Of a stretch of DNA of 57,128 bases, positions 22,397-31,614 are shown piece by piece. A program made the translations under genes and the position numbers. Each line of letters begins with the position of its first letter. The first letter of the stretch is position 1. The notes under the pieces were generated by a model, which saw only the letters and a list, made by a program, of their open reading frames with translations, did no database searches and was not told the origin of the DNA. The stretch comes from an uncultured Ruminiclostridium sp. (GTDB taxonomy: Bacteria > Bacillota > Clostridia > Oscillospirales > Ruminococcaceae): assembly GCA_947623915.1 (NCBI GenBank), contig CANQIB010000016.1, forward strand, positions 1-57,128, read 5' to 3'.

Positions 22397-24298
22397 TTAT
22401 TCAAGTTCAAATGCGCCGGTATAGAGCTGATAATACTGTCCCTTTTGGGCGATAAGCTCGTCATGGTTGCCTCGTTCGATTATCCGTCCGTGGTCAAGCA
22501 CTATGATAACGTCGGAGTTCTTGACCGTGGACAGGCGGTGAGCGATGACAAAGACCGTTCTGCCGTACATCAGCGCGTCCATGCCCTGCTGTACGATAGC
22601 CTCCGTCCTCGTATCTATAGAGGAGGTAGCCTCGTCGAGTATCATTACGGGCGGATCGGCGACCGCCGCGCGGGAGATGGACAAAAGCTGCCGCTGTCCC
22701 TGCGAAAGATTAGCGCCGTTGCCTGTCAGCATGGTGTCGTAACCCTCCGGCAGGCGAGTGATAAAGTCGTCCGCGCCCGCCAGCTTTGCGGCGGCTTTAC
22801 ATTCTTCATCGGTCGCGTCAAGATTGCCGTAGCGGATATTTTCCATTACCGTGCCGGTAAACAGGTTGGTGTCCTGAAGCACTATGCCCAACGCGCGCCT
22901 AAGATCGCTTTTCTTTATTTTGTTTATGTTTATGCCGTCATAGCGTATCTTACCGTCGGCAATATCGTAAAACCGATTGAGCAGGTTCGTGATAGTGGTC
23001 TTGCCCGCGCCGGTAGCGCCGACGAACGCGGCTTTCTGTCCCGGCTTTGCGTAAAGCGAAACATTGTGCAGCACGGGTTTGCCCTCTTCATAGGCAAAGT
23101 CCACGTCGCTTAGCACCACGTCTCCCGTCAGCTTTACATAGGTGGTAGTGCCGTCCTGATGCGGGTGTTTCCATGCCCATGTGCCGGTACGTTCTTCACA
23201 TTCCGTAAGAGTACCGTCTTTTTCGGTGGCGTTGACCAAGGTAACGTACCCGTCGTCCTTTTCCGGCTCTCTGTCCATAAGGTCGAATATTCTTTCCGCG
23301 CCCGCAAGTCCCATGACCACGGAGTTTATCTGGAAAGATACCTGACTGATATTTCCCGCAAACTGCCTTGTCATATTGAGGAACGGTACTACTATGCTGA
23401 GGCTTATCGCCATGCCGGACAGGCTGAAGTTCGGAACGTTTGCGAGAAGCAGGAAACCGCCCGCTATGGCAACTATCGCGTAAAGCACGTTGCCGATGTT
23501 GTTCAGCACAGGACCGAGCATATTTGCGTACTTGTTCGCCTGGCGCGATTCCTGATACAGCTTTTCGTTATAGCGGTCAAAGTCGTTTATGCTCTCGTTT
23601 TCGTGGCAGAACACCTTAACTACCTTTTGACCGTTCATTATTTCTTCTATAAAGCCTTCCTCTTTACCGAGGGCGACCTGCTGGCTGAAAAAGTGCTTTG
23701 CCGAGCCGCCGCCGAGCTTTCCGGTAAATATCAGCATTATCGCGACTCCGACCAGCACCACCAACGTCAGCCACAGACAGTAGTATATCATGATACAGAA
23801 CACCGTAAGTACGCTTATCGCGGAGATAAGCAGCTGCGGGAAGCTCTGGGAGATCATCTGCCTCAGAGTGTCTATATCGTTTGTATAGTGGCTCATGATG
23901 TCGCCGTGGTTGTTGGTGTCGAAGTATTTTATCGGCAGCCTTTGCATTCCGCCGAACATTTTTTGACGCAGCTTTTTAAGCGTGCCTTGCGTGATTATCG
24001 CCATCAACTGGTTGAACAGCGTGCCCGCGGCAAGCGACAGTATGTAGAAAAATACCAGCAGCGCGATAAATCCGAATATCTGTCCGCTTACCGCGCCCCA
24101 GTCGCCTGAGGTCGCGTTCTGCTCTATAAGCGCGATGACGTTTTGCATGAAGATGGAGGGCACCGAGCTTACCACCGCGTTGAAAATTATACAGAATATG
24201 ACGAACGGGAACATAAACGGATAAAACTCCCGTATCGTTTTCAGCACGCGCAGTATCGTGCCTTTTTTTGCCTTGGGCTTTGCAGCGGGCTTACTCAT
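22397..24298 (-). CDS. ABC exporter subunit with intact catalytic site (second half of heterodimer)
   Basis: This protein of about 633 aa is an exporter-type half-transporter: basic N-terminus, six membrane helices (about residues 25-330) and a nucleotide-binding domain with GATGAGKTTITNLL (Walker A), LSQGQRQLLSISRA (signature, Q in place of G) and VMILDEATSSIDTRTE (Walker B, catalytic Glu present). A segment of about 50 residues with an acidic, Trp-containing insert (ECEERTGTWAWKHPHQ) precedes the NBD. It pairs with the upstream subunit, as in BmrCD/LmrCD-type multidrug exporters. Its ATG at 24298 overlaps the stop of that gene; ATG at 24304 is an alternative. Confidence 0.87.
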   Translation of the reverse strand: MSKPAAKPKAKKGTILRVLKTIREFYPFMFPFVIFCIIFNAVVSSVPSIFMQNVIALIEQNATSGDWGAVSGQIFGFIALLVFFYILSLAAGTLFNQLMAIITQGTLKKLRQKMFGGMQRLPIKYFDTNNHGDIMSHYTNDIDTLRQMISQSFPQLLISAISVLTVFCIMIYYCLWLTLVVLVGVAIMLIFTGKLGGGSAKHFFSQQVALGKEEGFIEEIMNGQKVVKVFCHENESINDFDRYNEKLYQESRQANKYANMLGPVLNNIGNVLYAIVAIAGGFLLLANVPNFSLSGMAISLSIVVPFLNMTRQFAGNISQVSFQINSVVMGLAGAERIFDLMDREPEKDDGYVTLVNATEKDGTLTECEERTGTWAWKHPHQDGTTTYVKLTGDVVLSDVDFAYEEGKPVLHNVSLYAKPGQKAAFVGATGAGKTTITNLLNRFYDIADGKIRYDGININKIKKSDLRRALGIVLQDTNLFTGTVMENIRYGNLDATDEECKAAAKLAGADDFITRLPEGYDTMLTGNGANLSQGQRQLLSISRAAVADPPVMILDEATSSIDTRTEAIVQQGMDALMYGRTVFVIAHRLSTVKNSDVIIVLDHGRIIERGNHDELIAQKGQYYQLYTGAFELE

Positions 24299-26033
24299 CG
24301 TCATCACCCGCCTTATTCTGTGAAATGTATATCTCACGGTATATTTCGTTGCTTTCCATAAGCTCTTCGTGAGTGCCGACCGCGTTTATCATACCGCCGT
24401 CCATTACTATTATACGGTCCGCGTCCTCCACCGACGCGGTACGCTGCGCTATTATGAATTTGGTGGTTTCGGGTATGTATTCTTTCATGGCTTTGCGTAT
24501 CTTTGCGTCGGTTTTCGTATCGACGGCGCTGGTCGAGTCGTCAAGAATAAGTATCTTGGGCTTTTTCAGCAAAGCGCGGGCGATACAGAGCCTTTGCTTT
24601 TGTCCGCCGGAAACGTTTGCGCCGCCCTGCTCGATATAAGTGTCATACCCGTCGGGGAACTGTGAGATAAATTCGTCTGCGCAAGCCATTTCGCAGGCGC
24701 GGCGTATCTCCTCGTCGGTAGCGTTCTTGTCGCCCCAACGCAGATTTTCCTTTATTGTGCCGGAAAACAGAATGTTCTTTTGCAGCACCACCGATACCTG
24801 ATCTCTCAGGGATTCTATGTCGTACTGCTTTACGTCCAGCCCTCCGACCTTTACCGTACCCTCGGTCGCGTCGTAAAGCCGAGAGATAAGCTGTATAAGC
24901 GAGGATTTCGACGAGCCCGTACCGCCTATTATCCCTATCGTTTCTCCCGATTTTATCTCAAGGTTTATATCTTTAAGCGCCATTTTTTCCGCCGAGGGAG
25001 AATATTTGAAGCTGACGTTCTCAAAAGATACCGAGCCGTCCTTTACCTCGTAGACGGGGTTTTCGGGATTTTCAAGCGAGCTTTTTTCCTGCAATATCTC
25101 AACTATTCTTTTGCCGGATTCTCCCGCCATGGTTATCATGACCAGTATCATGGAAAACATCATCAGACTGCTCAGCATCATAAAGCTGTAGGTAAGCAGC
25201 GAGGAAAACTGTCCTATGTCAAGGTCAAGACCGTGAGAGGTGATTATCGTGTACGAGCCGAAAGACAGTACGAACACCATTACCGCATATATGCAGAACT
25301 GAAGCAGGGGGTTGTTCAGCGCGAGTATCCTTTCCGCTTTGGTAAAGTCGCGGCAAACGTCCTCCGCCGCTCTGTCGAACTTTTCCTGCTCGTAGCTTTC
25401 CCTTACGAAAGATTTTACCACGCGTATGCCCTTTACGTTCTCCTGAATGGAAGCGTTGAGGTTGTCGTACTTTTTAAATACCTTTCTGAACAGGGGCATG
25501 GTCTTAAAGATGACAAACGCCAGCCCCGCTCCTAGCAGCGGGAGTACCACAAGGAATATCCACGCCATTTTTCCTCCCATGATGAACGCCATCACGAACG
25601 CAAATATCAGCATCAAAGGCGCGCGTATCGCCGTGCGTATTATCATCATGTAGGCGGTCTGCACGTTGGTTACGTCGGTGGTCATTCTGGTAACGAGCGA
25701 CGAGGTGAGGAATTTGTCAATGTTTTCAAATGAGTATTTTTGTATGCTCACAAACATATCCCTGCGCAAATTTTTAGCAAGACCGCAGGATGCGGTAGCG
25801 CAGGTGTTTCCCGCGATAGTGCCGAAAATGAGCGACAGTATCGCCATAAGTATCAGCAGCAGTCCGTAGCCTACCAACACCGACATTTCGCAGCCGGCCT
25901 TTACCTGGTTGACCAACTCGGCGATAACGAACGGTATCGCACATTCCATGACCACTTCCAGAGTGACCAATATCGGCGTGACAATAGTGGACATTTTATA
26001 TTCTCTGATACTTTTTGCCAGTTCTTTTATCAT
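24291..26033 (-). CDS. ABC exporter subunit with degenerate catalytic site (first half of heterodimer)
   Basis: The 580-aa half-transporter has six membrane helices (to about residue 310) and an NBD with GGTGSSKSSL (Walker A with Ser in place of the second conserved Gly), VSGGQKQRLCIARA (signature) and ILILDDSTSAVDTKTD. Here Asp replaces the catalytic Glu after Walker B, and IAQRTAS has Gln where the switch His normally is. This asymmetry is typical of heterodimeric exporters with one degenerate ATP site. AAAGGAG precedes the ATG at 26033. The exported compound is unknown; the gene pair lies next to, but in a separate unit from, the peptide locus. Confidence 0.88.
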   Translation of the reverse strand: MIKELAKSIREYKMSTIVTPILVTLEVVMECAIPFVIAELVNQVKAGCEMSVLVGYGLLLILMAILSLIFGTIAGNTCATASCGLAKNLRRDMFVSIQKYSFENIDKFLTSSLVTRMTTDVTNVQTAYMMIIRTAIRAPLMLIFAFVMAFIMGGKMAWIFLVVLPLLGAGLAFVIFKTMPLFRKVFKKYDNLNASIQENVKGIRVVKSFVRESYEQEKFDRAAEDVCRDFTKAERILALNNPLLQFCIYAVMVFVLSFGSYTIITSHGLDLDIGQFSSLLTYSFMMLSSLMMFSMILVMITMAGESGKRIVEILQEKSSLENPENPVYEVKDGSVSFENVSFKYSPSAEKMALKDINLEIKSGETIGIIGGTGSSKSSLIQLISRLYDATEGTVKVGGLDVKQYDIESLRDQVSVVLQKNILFSGTIKENLRWGDKNATDEEIRRACEMACADEFISQFPDGYDTYIEQGGANVSGGQKQRLCIARALLKKPKILILDDSTSAVDTKTDAKIRKAMKEYIPETTKFIIAQRTASVEDADRIIVMDGGMINAVGTHEELMESNEIYREIYISQNKAGDDDE

Positions 26034-26245
26034 TTACCCTTCTCCTTTCCTTTTCTTGCCGCAGCACATAAAAACAACATGCGGTCTTGCCGTGACATTT
26101 CCGCACGTTGAGCATACGGCTCTTTAAATTCTACTACTATAACTTTAACTTAATATTAAATTTTTGTCAAGGGCAATCTTGAGAATTTTTAAAAAAATCT
26201 CCGACTTTGTATCATCTCGCAGACCTTTATGAATATTTCGGGCTA
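26034..26245. other. Intergenic region between divergent units, no gene seen
   Basis: AT-rich spacer. A TTGACA at 26169-26164 on the minus strand lacks a well-placed -10 box, so the exporter promoter is not assigned. Confidence 0.4.
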
Positions 26246-26274
26246 TTGACTTTGACCGCCGCATAGATTATAAT
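26246..26274 (+). promoter_or_regulatory. Promoter of the oxidoreductase-hydrolase pair
   Basis: TTGACT (26246-26251), 17-base spacer, TATAAT (26269-26274), about 44 bases ahead of the ATG. Confidence 0.8.
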
Positions 26275-26317
26275 TGATAAAAAAGGAACATATCGGCTTT
26301 TGAAAGGAGATATTGTC

Positions 26318-26935
26318 ATGAAAGTCCTTATGCTGAACGGAAGCCCGCGTGCGGAGGGCAACACCTTCATCGCGCTAAGCGAGATGAAGAAGATATTTGA
26401 CGAGCAAGGCGTGGAAAGCGAGATCATCAAGGTCGGCGGTACGGATATACGCGGCTGCGCCGCCTGCAATTACTGCTTTGACCACGGAAAGTGCGTGTTC
26501 AACGACGGGGTGAACGAGATAGCCGCAAAATTCGAGGAAAGCGACGGACTGGTAGCGGCAAGTCCCGTATACTATGCGTCGGCTAACGCCAGCCTCATAG
26601 CCGTGCTTGACAGGCTGTTTTACAGCACCCATTTCGATAAGACCATGAAAGTGGGCGCGAGCGTGGTCGCCGCACGAAGGGGCGGACTCTCCGCGACGTT
26701 CGACGAATTGAACAAGTATTTTACCATTTCGGGTATGCCGGTGGCGTCGGGTCAGTATTGGAACAGTATCCACGGCAGAGCGGCGGGCGAAGCCGCGCAG
26801 GACAAGGAGGGGCTCCAGGGTATGCGCACCCTCGCAAGGAACATGGTGTTCCTTATGAAAAGCATCGCGTTGGGTAAGGAAAAATTCGGACTTCCGCAGA
26901 CCGAGCCGCCCGAACGTACTAATTTTATAAGGTGA
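26318..26935 (+). CDS. Flavodoxin-family NAD(P)H-dependent oxidoreductase
   Basis: This 205-aa protein is of the NADPH-dependent FMN reductase / flavodoxin-like family. VLMLNGSPRAEGNTF is the FMN phosphate-binding loop, and DIRGCAACNYCFDHGKCVFND is the cysteine-containing segment typical of this subfamily, with ASPVYYASANASLIAVLDR as the second flavin contact. It likely moves electrons between NAD(P)H, FMN and a quinone-like or aromatic substrate in the cytoplasm. AAAGGAG precedes the ATG at 26318 by 8 bases. It forms a two-gene unit with the hydrolase 6 bases downstream. Confidence 0.88.
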   Translation: MKVLMLNGSPRAEGNTFIALSEMKKIFDEQGVESEIIKVGGTDIRGCAACNYCFDHGKCVFNDGVNEIAAKFEESDGLVAASPVYYASANASLIAVLDRLFYSTHFDKTMKVGASVVAARRGGLSATFDELNKYFTISGMPVASGQYWNSIHGRAAGEAAQDKEGLQGMRTLARNMVFLMKSIALGKEKFGLPQTEPPERTNFIR

Positions 26936-26941
26936 GTCGGA

Positions 26942-27709
26942 ATGGGAAAGTACCGATACAAAATAGACGAGATATGCGCGCTGCGTGACGGACGCCGCAT
27001 TTATTGCAACGTTTATCTTCCGCTTGACGCGGGGGAAAAGCTGCCGACGGTCTTTTGCTGTCACGGTTACGGCGGGAGCTGCGCCTCCGGCGCGGTATAT
27101 GCCGCCGCTATCGCCGAAAGCGGAATGATAGCCTGCTGCTTTGATTTTTGCGGCGGCGCTCCCGATTCGCTCAGCGACGGCAAAATGACCGAAATGTCCA
27201 TATTTACCGAACGGCAGGATCTGCTTGCGGTCATGGATACGGTGCTTTCACGGTACGGCGATGCCGACCCCGACAGGGTGTTTTTGATGGGCAAGAGCAT
27301 GGGCGGCGTGGTTTGCGCCATAACCGCCGCCGAGCTTTTAGGCAAAATAAAAGGCTTGATACTTATGTATCCCGCTTTTGTGCTGGTAGACGATATAAAG
27401 GCAAAATTCGGCAGCGTCAGCGAGATACCCGACACATTTGAACAACTGGGGCTCACGATAGGGCGGGTATTTGCGGAAAAGCTGCTGGACTATGACGTTT
27501 ACAAAGCCGTATCGGCTTATCGCGGCGACGTGCTTATCATACACGGCGACAACGACGGACTTGTACCGCTTTCCTATTCCGAGAAAGCGCTGACGGTATA
27601 TTCCCGCGCCGAGCTGAAGATAATACACGGCGCAGGTCACGGCTTTGAGGGCGAGGACGCAAAGAAAGCCATCGGGTACATTTCGGAATACCTTGAAAGT
27701 CATATATGA
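26942..27709 (+). CDS. Alpha/beta hydrolase (esterase-like)
   Basis: The 255-aa cytoplasmic protein has the alpha/beta hydrolase layout: VFCCHGYGGSC (oxyanion loop), FLMGKSMGGVVCA (nucleophile Ser in GKSMGG), VLIIHGDNDGLVP (acid) and IIHGAGHGFEG (His). It resembles the acyl/feruloyl esterase group of Firmicutes, but the substrate cannot be read from sequence. AAGGTGAG lies 5 bases before the ATG, overlapping the end of the oxidoreductase gene, so the two are translationally coupled. Confidence 0.83.
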   Translation: MGKYRYKIDEICALRDGRRIYCNVYLPLDAGEKLPTVFCCHGYGGSCASGAVYAAAIAESGMIACCFDFCGGAPDSLSDGKMTEMSIFTERQDLLAVMDTVLSRYGDADPDRVFLMGKSMGGVVCAITAAELLGKIKGLILMYPAFVLVDDIKAKFGSVSEIPDTFEQLGLTIGRVFAEKLLDYDVYKAVSAYRGDVLIIHGDNDGLVPLSYSEKALTVYSRAELKIIHGAGHGFEGEDAKKAIGYISEYLESHI

Positions 27710-27750
27710 GCCCGCGCCTTACCGAAATTAAACTAGGGCAAGCCTTTTTG

Positions 27751-27771
27751 AACGCATATGGAGTATGCGTT
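27751..27771. other. Hairpin downstream of the hydrolase
   Basis: AACGCATA, loop TGGAG, TATGCGTT: a perfect 8-bp stem without a T tract, in the 3' region before the terminator at 27788. Confidence 0.5.
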
Positions 27772-27787
27772 TGCATTACATATTCGC

Positions 27788-27842
27788 AAAGCGACCGAGT
27801 TTGCATTTTTGCTTTATTTGAGCGGCTCTCGGTCGCTTTTTT
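27788..27842 (+). terminator. Rho-independent terminator with a long loop
   Basis: AAAGCGACCGAG pairs with CTCGGTCGCTTT across a loop of about 28 bases, followed by a T run. It ends the oxidoreductase-hydrolase transcript before the ruvC promoter. Confidence 0.75.
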
Positions 27843-27906
27843 GCGTTTTTAGTATAACATATGATGTAATTTTTAGATAAAGCGCTGTTTAATTTGCTTT
27901 GTGCGA

Positions 27907-27935
27907 TTGACAACGGCGGTATGTTATGGTATAAT
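27907..27935 (+). promoter_or_regulatory. Promoter of the ruvCAB-glmM operon
   Basis: TTGACA (27907-27912), 17-base spacer, TATAAT (27930-27935): a perfect consensus promoter, with a leader of about 65 bases before ruvC. Confidence 0.87.
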
Positions 27936-28007
27936 ATCCTAATATGGACAATTATGGCTTAACGGAAAGTTTTCCAAGGGTCAAAACGGGGAAACGGGTA
28001 TTTTTGT

Positions 28008-28508
28008 ATGCGTATTATAGGGATAGATCCGGGCTATGCGATAGTGGGTTACGGAGTGCTGGATTACCGAGGCGGACACTTTTCGGTAGTGGAATTCGGC
28101 GCGATAACCACCAAAAAGGACACGCCCTTTGAAAATCGGCTGTGTGAGATATACGAGGATTACTGCTATCTGTTGGATAGGCACAAGCCGGACGCGCTGT
28201 CGATGGAGCGGCTTTATTTCAACACCAACCAAAAGACCGCGATAGACGTTGCGCAGGCGAGAGGGATAATCGCGATGGCTACCGCGCAGCGAAACATCGA
28301 GATAAACGAATATACCCCGCTGCAGGTAAAGCAGGCGGTGGTAGGCTACGGACGGGCGGTAAAAAAGCAGGTGCAGGATATGACCCGCCGCATACTGGGT
28401 CTTGACAGCGTGCCTAAGCCCGACGATACCGCGGACGCGCTGGCGCTTGCGATATGTCACGCTCATGTGGGCAGCTCTTTACTTAAAGACATAAAGGCGA
28501 AAGGATAA
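28008..28508 (+). CDS. ruvC: Crossover junction endodeoxyribonuclease RuvC
   Basis: The 166-aa protein resolves Holliday junctions during recombination. MRIIGIDPGYAIVGYGV carries the first catalytic Asp, LSMERLYF the Glu, and KPDDTADALALAICHAH the last two acidic residues, so the DEDD active site is complete. It starts the ruvC-ruvA-ruvB run; the ribosome binding site is weak (a purine-rich GGGGAAACGGG about 11 bases away). Three bases separate it from ruvA. Confidence 0.95.
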   Translation: MRIIGIDPGYAIVGYGVLDYRGGHFSVVEFGAITTKKDTPFENRLCEIYEDYCYLLDRHKPDALSMERLYFNTNQKTAIDVAQARGIIAMATAQRNIEINEYTPLQVKQAVVGYGRAVKKQVQDMTRRILGLDSVPKPDDTADALALAICHAHVGSSLLKDIKAKG

Positions 28509-28511
28509 GAT

Positions 28512-29108
28512 ATGATATACAGCGTAAAAGGTGAGGTCATCGCCATCGAACAAAATCTTGCGGTCGTGGAATGCGGCGGCGTAGGCTATGCCTGCCGCAC
28601 TACCGCTTACACTCTTTCCAAGCTGAAAACCGGAACGGAGGCTATGCTGTACACCGTTTTGAAGATAAGCGAGGACGCCGCGGAGCTGTTCGGCTTTGCG
28701 GATATGAGCGAGCTGAACTGCTTTAAGATGTTGACGTCGGTCTCCGGCGTAGGGCCTAAAGCGGGGCTGTCCATTCTTTCGCAGATGACTCCGCAGGAGT
28801 TTGCGCTTTGCGTGGCGTCGGAGGACGCCAAGGCGCTGACGCGGGCTCAGGGGATAGGCAAAAAGATCGCCGACCGCATCGTGCTGGAGCTGAAAGATAA
28901 AATGGCAAAGCAGACGCAGGAAATGGTGCAGTCGGGTATAAAAAGCGGGCCGAGCGCGATGTCGAACGATATGGCGGAGGCGCTGTCGGCGCTTCAGGTG
29001 CTGGGCTACAGCAATTCCGAGGCGGCGTCGGCGCTGTCTGGTATGCCGCAGGACGCTCCGGCGGGCGAGCTTATCAAGGCGGCTCTTAAAAAACTGTCGA
29101 AATTCTGA
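28512..29108 (+). CDS. ruvA: Holliday junction DNA helicase subunit RuvA
   Basis: The 198-aa protein binds the four-way junction and recruits RuvB. The N-terminal OB-like domain (MIYSVKGEVIAIEQNLAVVE), helix-hairpin-helix motifs around VSGVGPKAGLSIL and AQGIGKKIADRIVLELK, and the C-terminal RuvB-binding domain (EALSALQVLGYSNSEAASAL) are all present. AAAGGA precedes the ATG. It is co-transcribed with ruvC and ruvB. Confidence 0.95.
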   Translation: MIYSVKGEVIAIEQNLAVVECGGVGYACRTTAYTLSKLKTGTEAMLYTVLKISEDAAELFGFADMSELNCFKMLTSVSGVGPKAGLSILSQMTPQEFALCVASEDAKALTRAQGIGKKIADRIVLELKDKMAKQTQEMVQSGIKSGPSAMSNDMAEALSALQVLGYSNSEAASALSGMPQDAPAGELIKAALKKLSKF

Positions 29109-29157
29109 GCGGCGAACAGTCGCATATACAAGCAATTTTTGGAGGAATACCGCATAA

Positions 29158-30204
29158 ATGATAGAGAAAACCGATTTTTCCGATACCGGGCGGGACGAAC
29201 GGATAGTTGAGCCGGTGCTTACCGAGGAGGACACCGATATAGAATTTTCTTTACGTCCCAAACGGCTCAACGAGTATATAGGTCAGGAAAACGTCAAATC
29301 CAATATGTCCGTGTATATCGAGGCTGCCAAAAGCAGGGGGGAAAATCTCGACCATGTGCTGCTTTACGGCCCTCCCGGACTGGGCAAGACGACCCTTGCC
29401 GGAATAATAGCAAACGAGATGGGCTCGAATATCAAGATAACCTCAGGTCCGGCTATAGAAAAGCCCGGCGACCTTGCGGGGCTGCTTACCGGCTTGCAGG
29501 ACGGGGACGTTTTGTTCGTCGATGAGATACACCGCCTTTCGCGTCAGGTGGAGGAGGTACTGTATCCGGCGATGGAGGATTATGTGCTGGATATCATGAT
29601 AGGCAAGGGCGCGTCGGTGCAGTCCATACGAGTTGACCTTAACCGCTTTACGCTGGTGGGGGCGACTACCCGCGCGGGTCAGTTGACCGGCCCGCTCAGA
29701 GACCGTTTCGGCATAGTCATGAGACTGGAGCTGTACACGGTAAAGGAGCTTACCGAGATAATACAGCGTTCTGCCGTTATCCTTGCCATACCCTGTGACA
29801 GAGAGGGCGCGGAGGAGCTTGCGCGCCGCTCTCGCGGAACTCCGCGTATAGCGAACCGCCTGCTCAAACGCGTGCGCGATTTCGCGGAGGTCATGGGCGA
29901 CGGCAGGATAACAAAGGAAATGGCGGATATAGCGCTCAGCCGTTTGGATATAGACAAACTGGGACTTGACAGTCTGGACAGAAGAATGTTGACTATGATA
30001 ATAAAAGGGTACGGCGGAGGCCCTGTGGGCCTGGAAACCTTGGCGTCGGCGCTGGGCGAGGAATCGGTCACGCTGGAGGACGTATGCGAGCCTTACCTTA
30101 TGCAGCTCGGATTTATTTCGCGCACACCGAGGGGACGCTGTGCGACCGACCTTGCATATAAGCATCTCGGTATATTACGGGACGGACAGCAGAGATTAGA
30201 CTGA
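29158..30204 (+). CDS. ruvB: Holliday junction branch migration helicase RuvB
   Basis: The 348-aa AAA+ ATPase drives branch migration with RuvA. Hallmarks are [32 protein letters not shown] (Walker A), [16 protein letters not shown] (Walker B), [20 protein letters not shown] (sensor I and arginine finger) and the C-terminal winged helix ([20 protein letters not shown]). GGAGGAA is 12 bases before the ATG, slightly long. It follows ruvA by 49 bases. Confidence 0.96.
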   Translation: MIEKTDFSDTGRDERIVEPVLTEEDTDIEFSLRPKRLNEYIGQENVKSNMSVYIEAAKSRGENLDHVLLYGPPGLGKTTLAGIIANEMGSNIKITSGPAIEKPGDLAGLLTGLQDGDVLFVDEIHRLSRQVEEVLYPAMEDYVLDIMIGKGASVQSIRVDLNRFTLVGATTRAGQLTGPLRDRFGIVMRLELYTVKELTEIIQRSAVILAIPCDREGAEELARRSRGTPRIANRLLKRVRDFAEVMGDGRITKEMADIALSRLDIDKLGLDSLDRRMLTMIIKGYGGGPVGLETLASALGEESVTLEDVCEPYLMQLGFISRTPRGRCATDLAYKHLGILRDGQQRLD

Positions 30205-30230
30205 AAAATACGGCGGGCAAGGAGTTTTTT

Positions 30231-31589
30231 ATGGGCAGATTATTCGGAACGGACGGAGCCAGAGGGGTAGCGGTGACGGAGCTTACCTGCGAGCTGGCCA
30301 TGAATATAGGCAGAGCGGCGGCGATGGTGCTGACAAAGCACGGTACAAAGCGCAAAAGAGCAAGGATACTTATCGGCAAGGATACCCGTATATCTTCGGA
30401 TATACTGGAGGCGGCGCTGGCGGCGGGGGTTACCTCCGTCGGAGCGGATGTGGAGCTGCTCGGAGTAGTGCCCACTCCCGCCGTGGCGTATCTTGTTAAA
30501 TATTACGAGGCAGACGCGGGCGTGATGATATCCGCCTCGCATAATTCCGTCGAGTACAACGGCATAAAGCTGTTTTCCTCTACCGGCTTTAAGCTGCCGG
30601 ATTCGGTGGAAAACGAGATAGAGGCGCTTATACTGGACTCCCCCGAACAGATAAAGCTGTTCGACGGTAAGTCGGTAGGACGTATCAGAACGCTGTACGG
30701 AGCGGTGACGGAGTACAACGAGCATATACAGTCCACCGTAAAGGGAAAATTTCAGGGACTGCTGGTGGCGATAGACTGCGCGAACGGCAGCGCTAGCGCA
30801 ACGGCGGAGTCGCTTTTTTACAAATTCGGCGCGGAGTTCATTTATATAAACAACGAGCCTAACGGTCTTAATATAAACGAGAATTGCGGTTCAACGCATA
30901 TCGAACAGCTCAGAGAGCTGGTGATAAAGCGCGGCTGCGACGTAGGCTTTGCTTTCGACGGCGACGCGGACAGATGTCTTGCCGTGGACGAAAAGGGAAA
31001 TGTTATCGACGGAGATAAGCTGATAGCGATAATGTCACGGTATATGAGGTCAAGAGGGATACTGAAAAACAATACCGCCGTGGTAACGGTCATGAGCAAC
31101 CTCGGATTTCATAATTTCATGAAAGAAAACGACATATCCACCGTCTGCACAAAGGTGGGCGACCGCTATGTGCTGGAGGAAATGCTGGCGCACGGTTACA
31201 ACATAGGCGGAGAACAGTCGGGACATATAATCTTTTTGGATCATGCGACCACGGGCGACGGACAGCTCACCGCGGCGCAGGTAATGCAGATGATGACGGA
31301 CAGCAAGGAAACGCTGTCACATCTTGCGGCGGATATACCCGATTATCCCCAGAAACTGGAAAACGTAAAGATAACCGAAAACAAGCGCGGTCTGTGGGAC
31401 AAGACGCCCGAGATAAACGAGATGATACGGCAGGCACAGGAAGCCCTCGGAGATGAGGGCAGGGTGCTTGTGCGGGAAAGCGGCACTGAGCCGTTGGTGA
31501 GAGTGATGATAGAGGCGTCGGACATGGCTCAGGTAGATAAATGGACGTCTATGATAGCGGATACGGTAAGGAAATGCCTGTGCGGCTGA
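30231..31589 (+). CDS. glmM: Phosphoglucosamine mutase
   Basis: The 452-aa enzyme converts glucosamine-6-phosphate to glucosamine-1-phosphate for peptidoglycan precursor synthesis. RLFGTDGARGVA at the N-terminus, MISASHNSVEYNG with phospho-Ser103, FAFDGDADRCLAVDE (metal-binding loop), GGEQSGHII (sugar-binding loop) and RESGTEPLVRVMIEA (phosphate-binding loop) are all intact, and length is normal. AAGGAG is 6 bases before the ATG. It is the fourth gene of the ruvCAB run. Confidence 0.95.
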   Translation: MGRLFGTDGARGVAVTELTCELAMNIGRAAAMVLTKHGTKRKRARILIGKDTRISSDILEAALAAGVTSVGADVELLGVVPTPAVAYLVKYYEADAGVMISASHNSVEYNGIKLFSSTGFKLPDSVENEIEALILDSPEQIKLFDGKSVGRIRTLYGAVTEYNEHIQSTVKGKFQGLLVAIDCANGSASATAESLFYKFGAEFIYINNEPNGLNINENCGSTHIEQLRELVIKRGCDVGFAFDGDADRCLAVDEKGNVIDGDKLIAIMSRYMRSRGILKNNTAVVTVMSNLGFHNFMKENDISTVCTKVGDRYVLEEMLAHGYNIGGEQSGHIIFLDHATTGDGQLTAAQVMQMMTDSKETLSHLAADIPDYPQKLENVKITENKRGLWDKTPEINEMIRQAQEALGDEGRVLVRESGTEPLVRVMIEASDMAQVDKWTSMIADTVRKCLCG

Positions 31590-31614
31590 CGACAGGCGGC
31601 AAAAGAGGAGCAAG

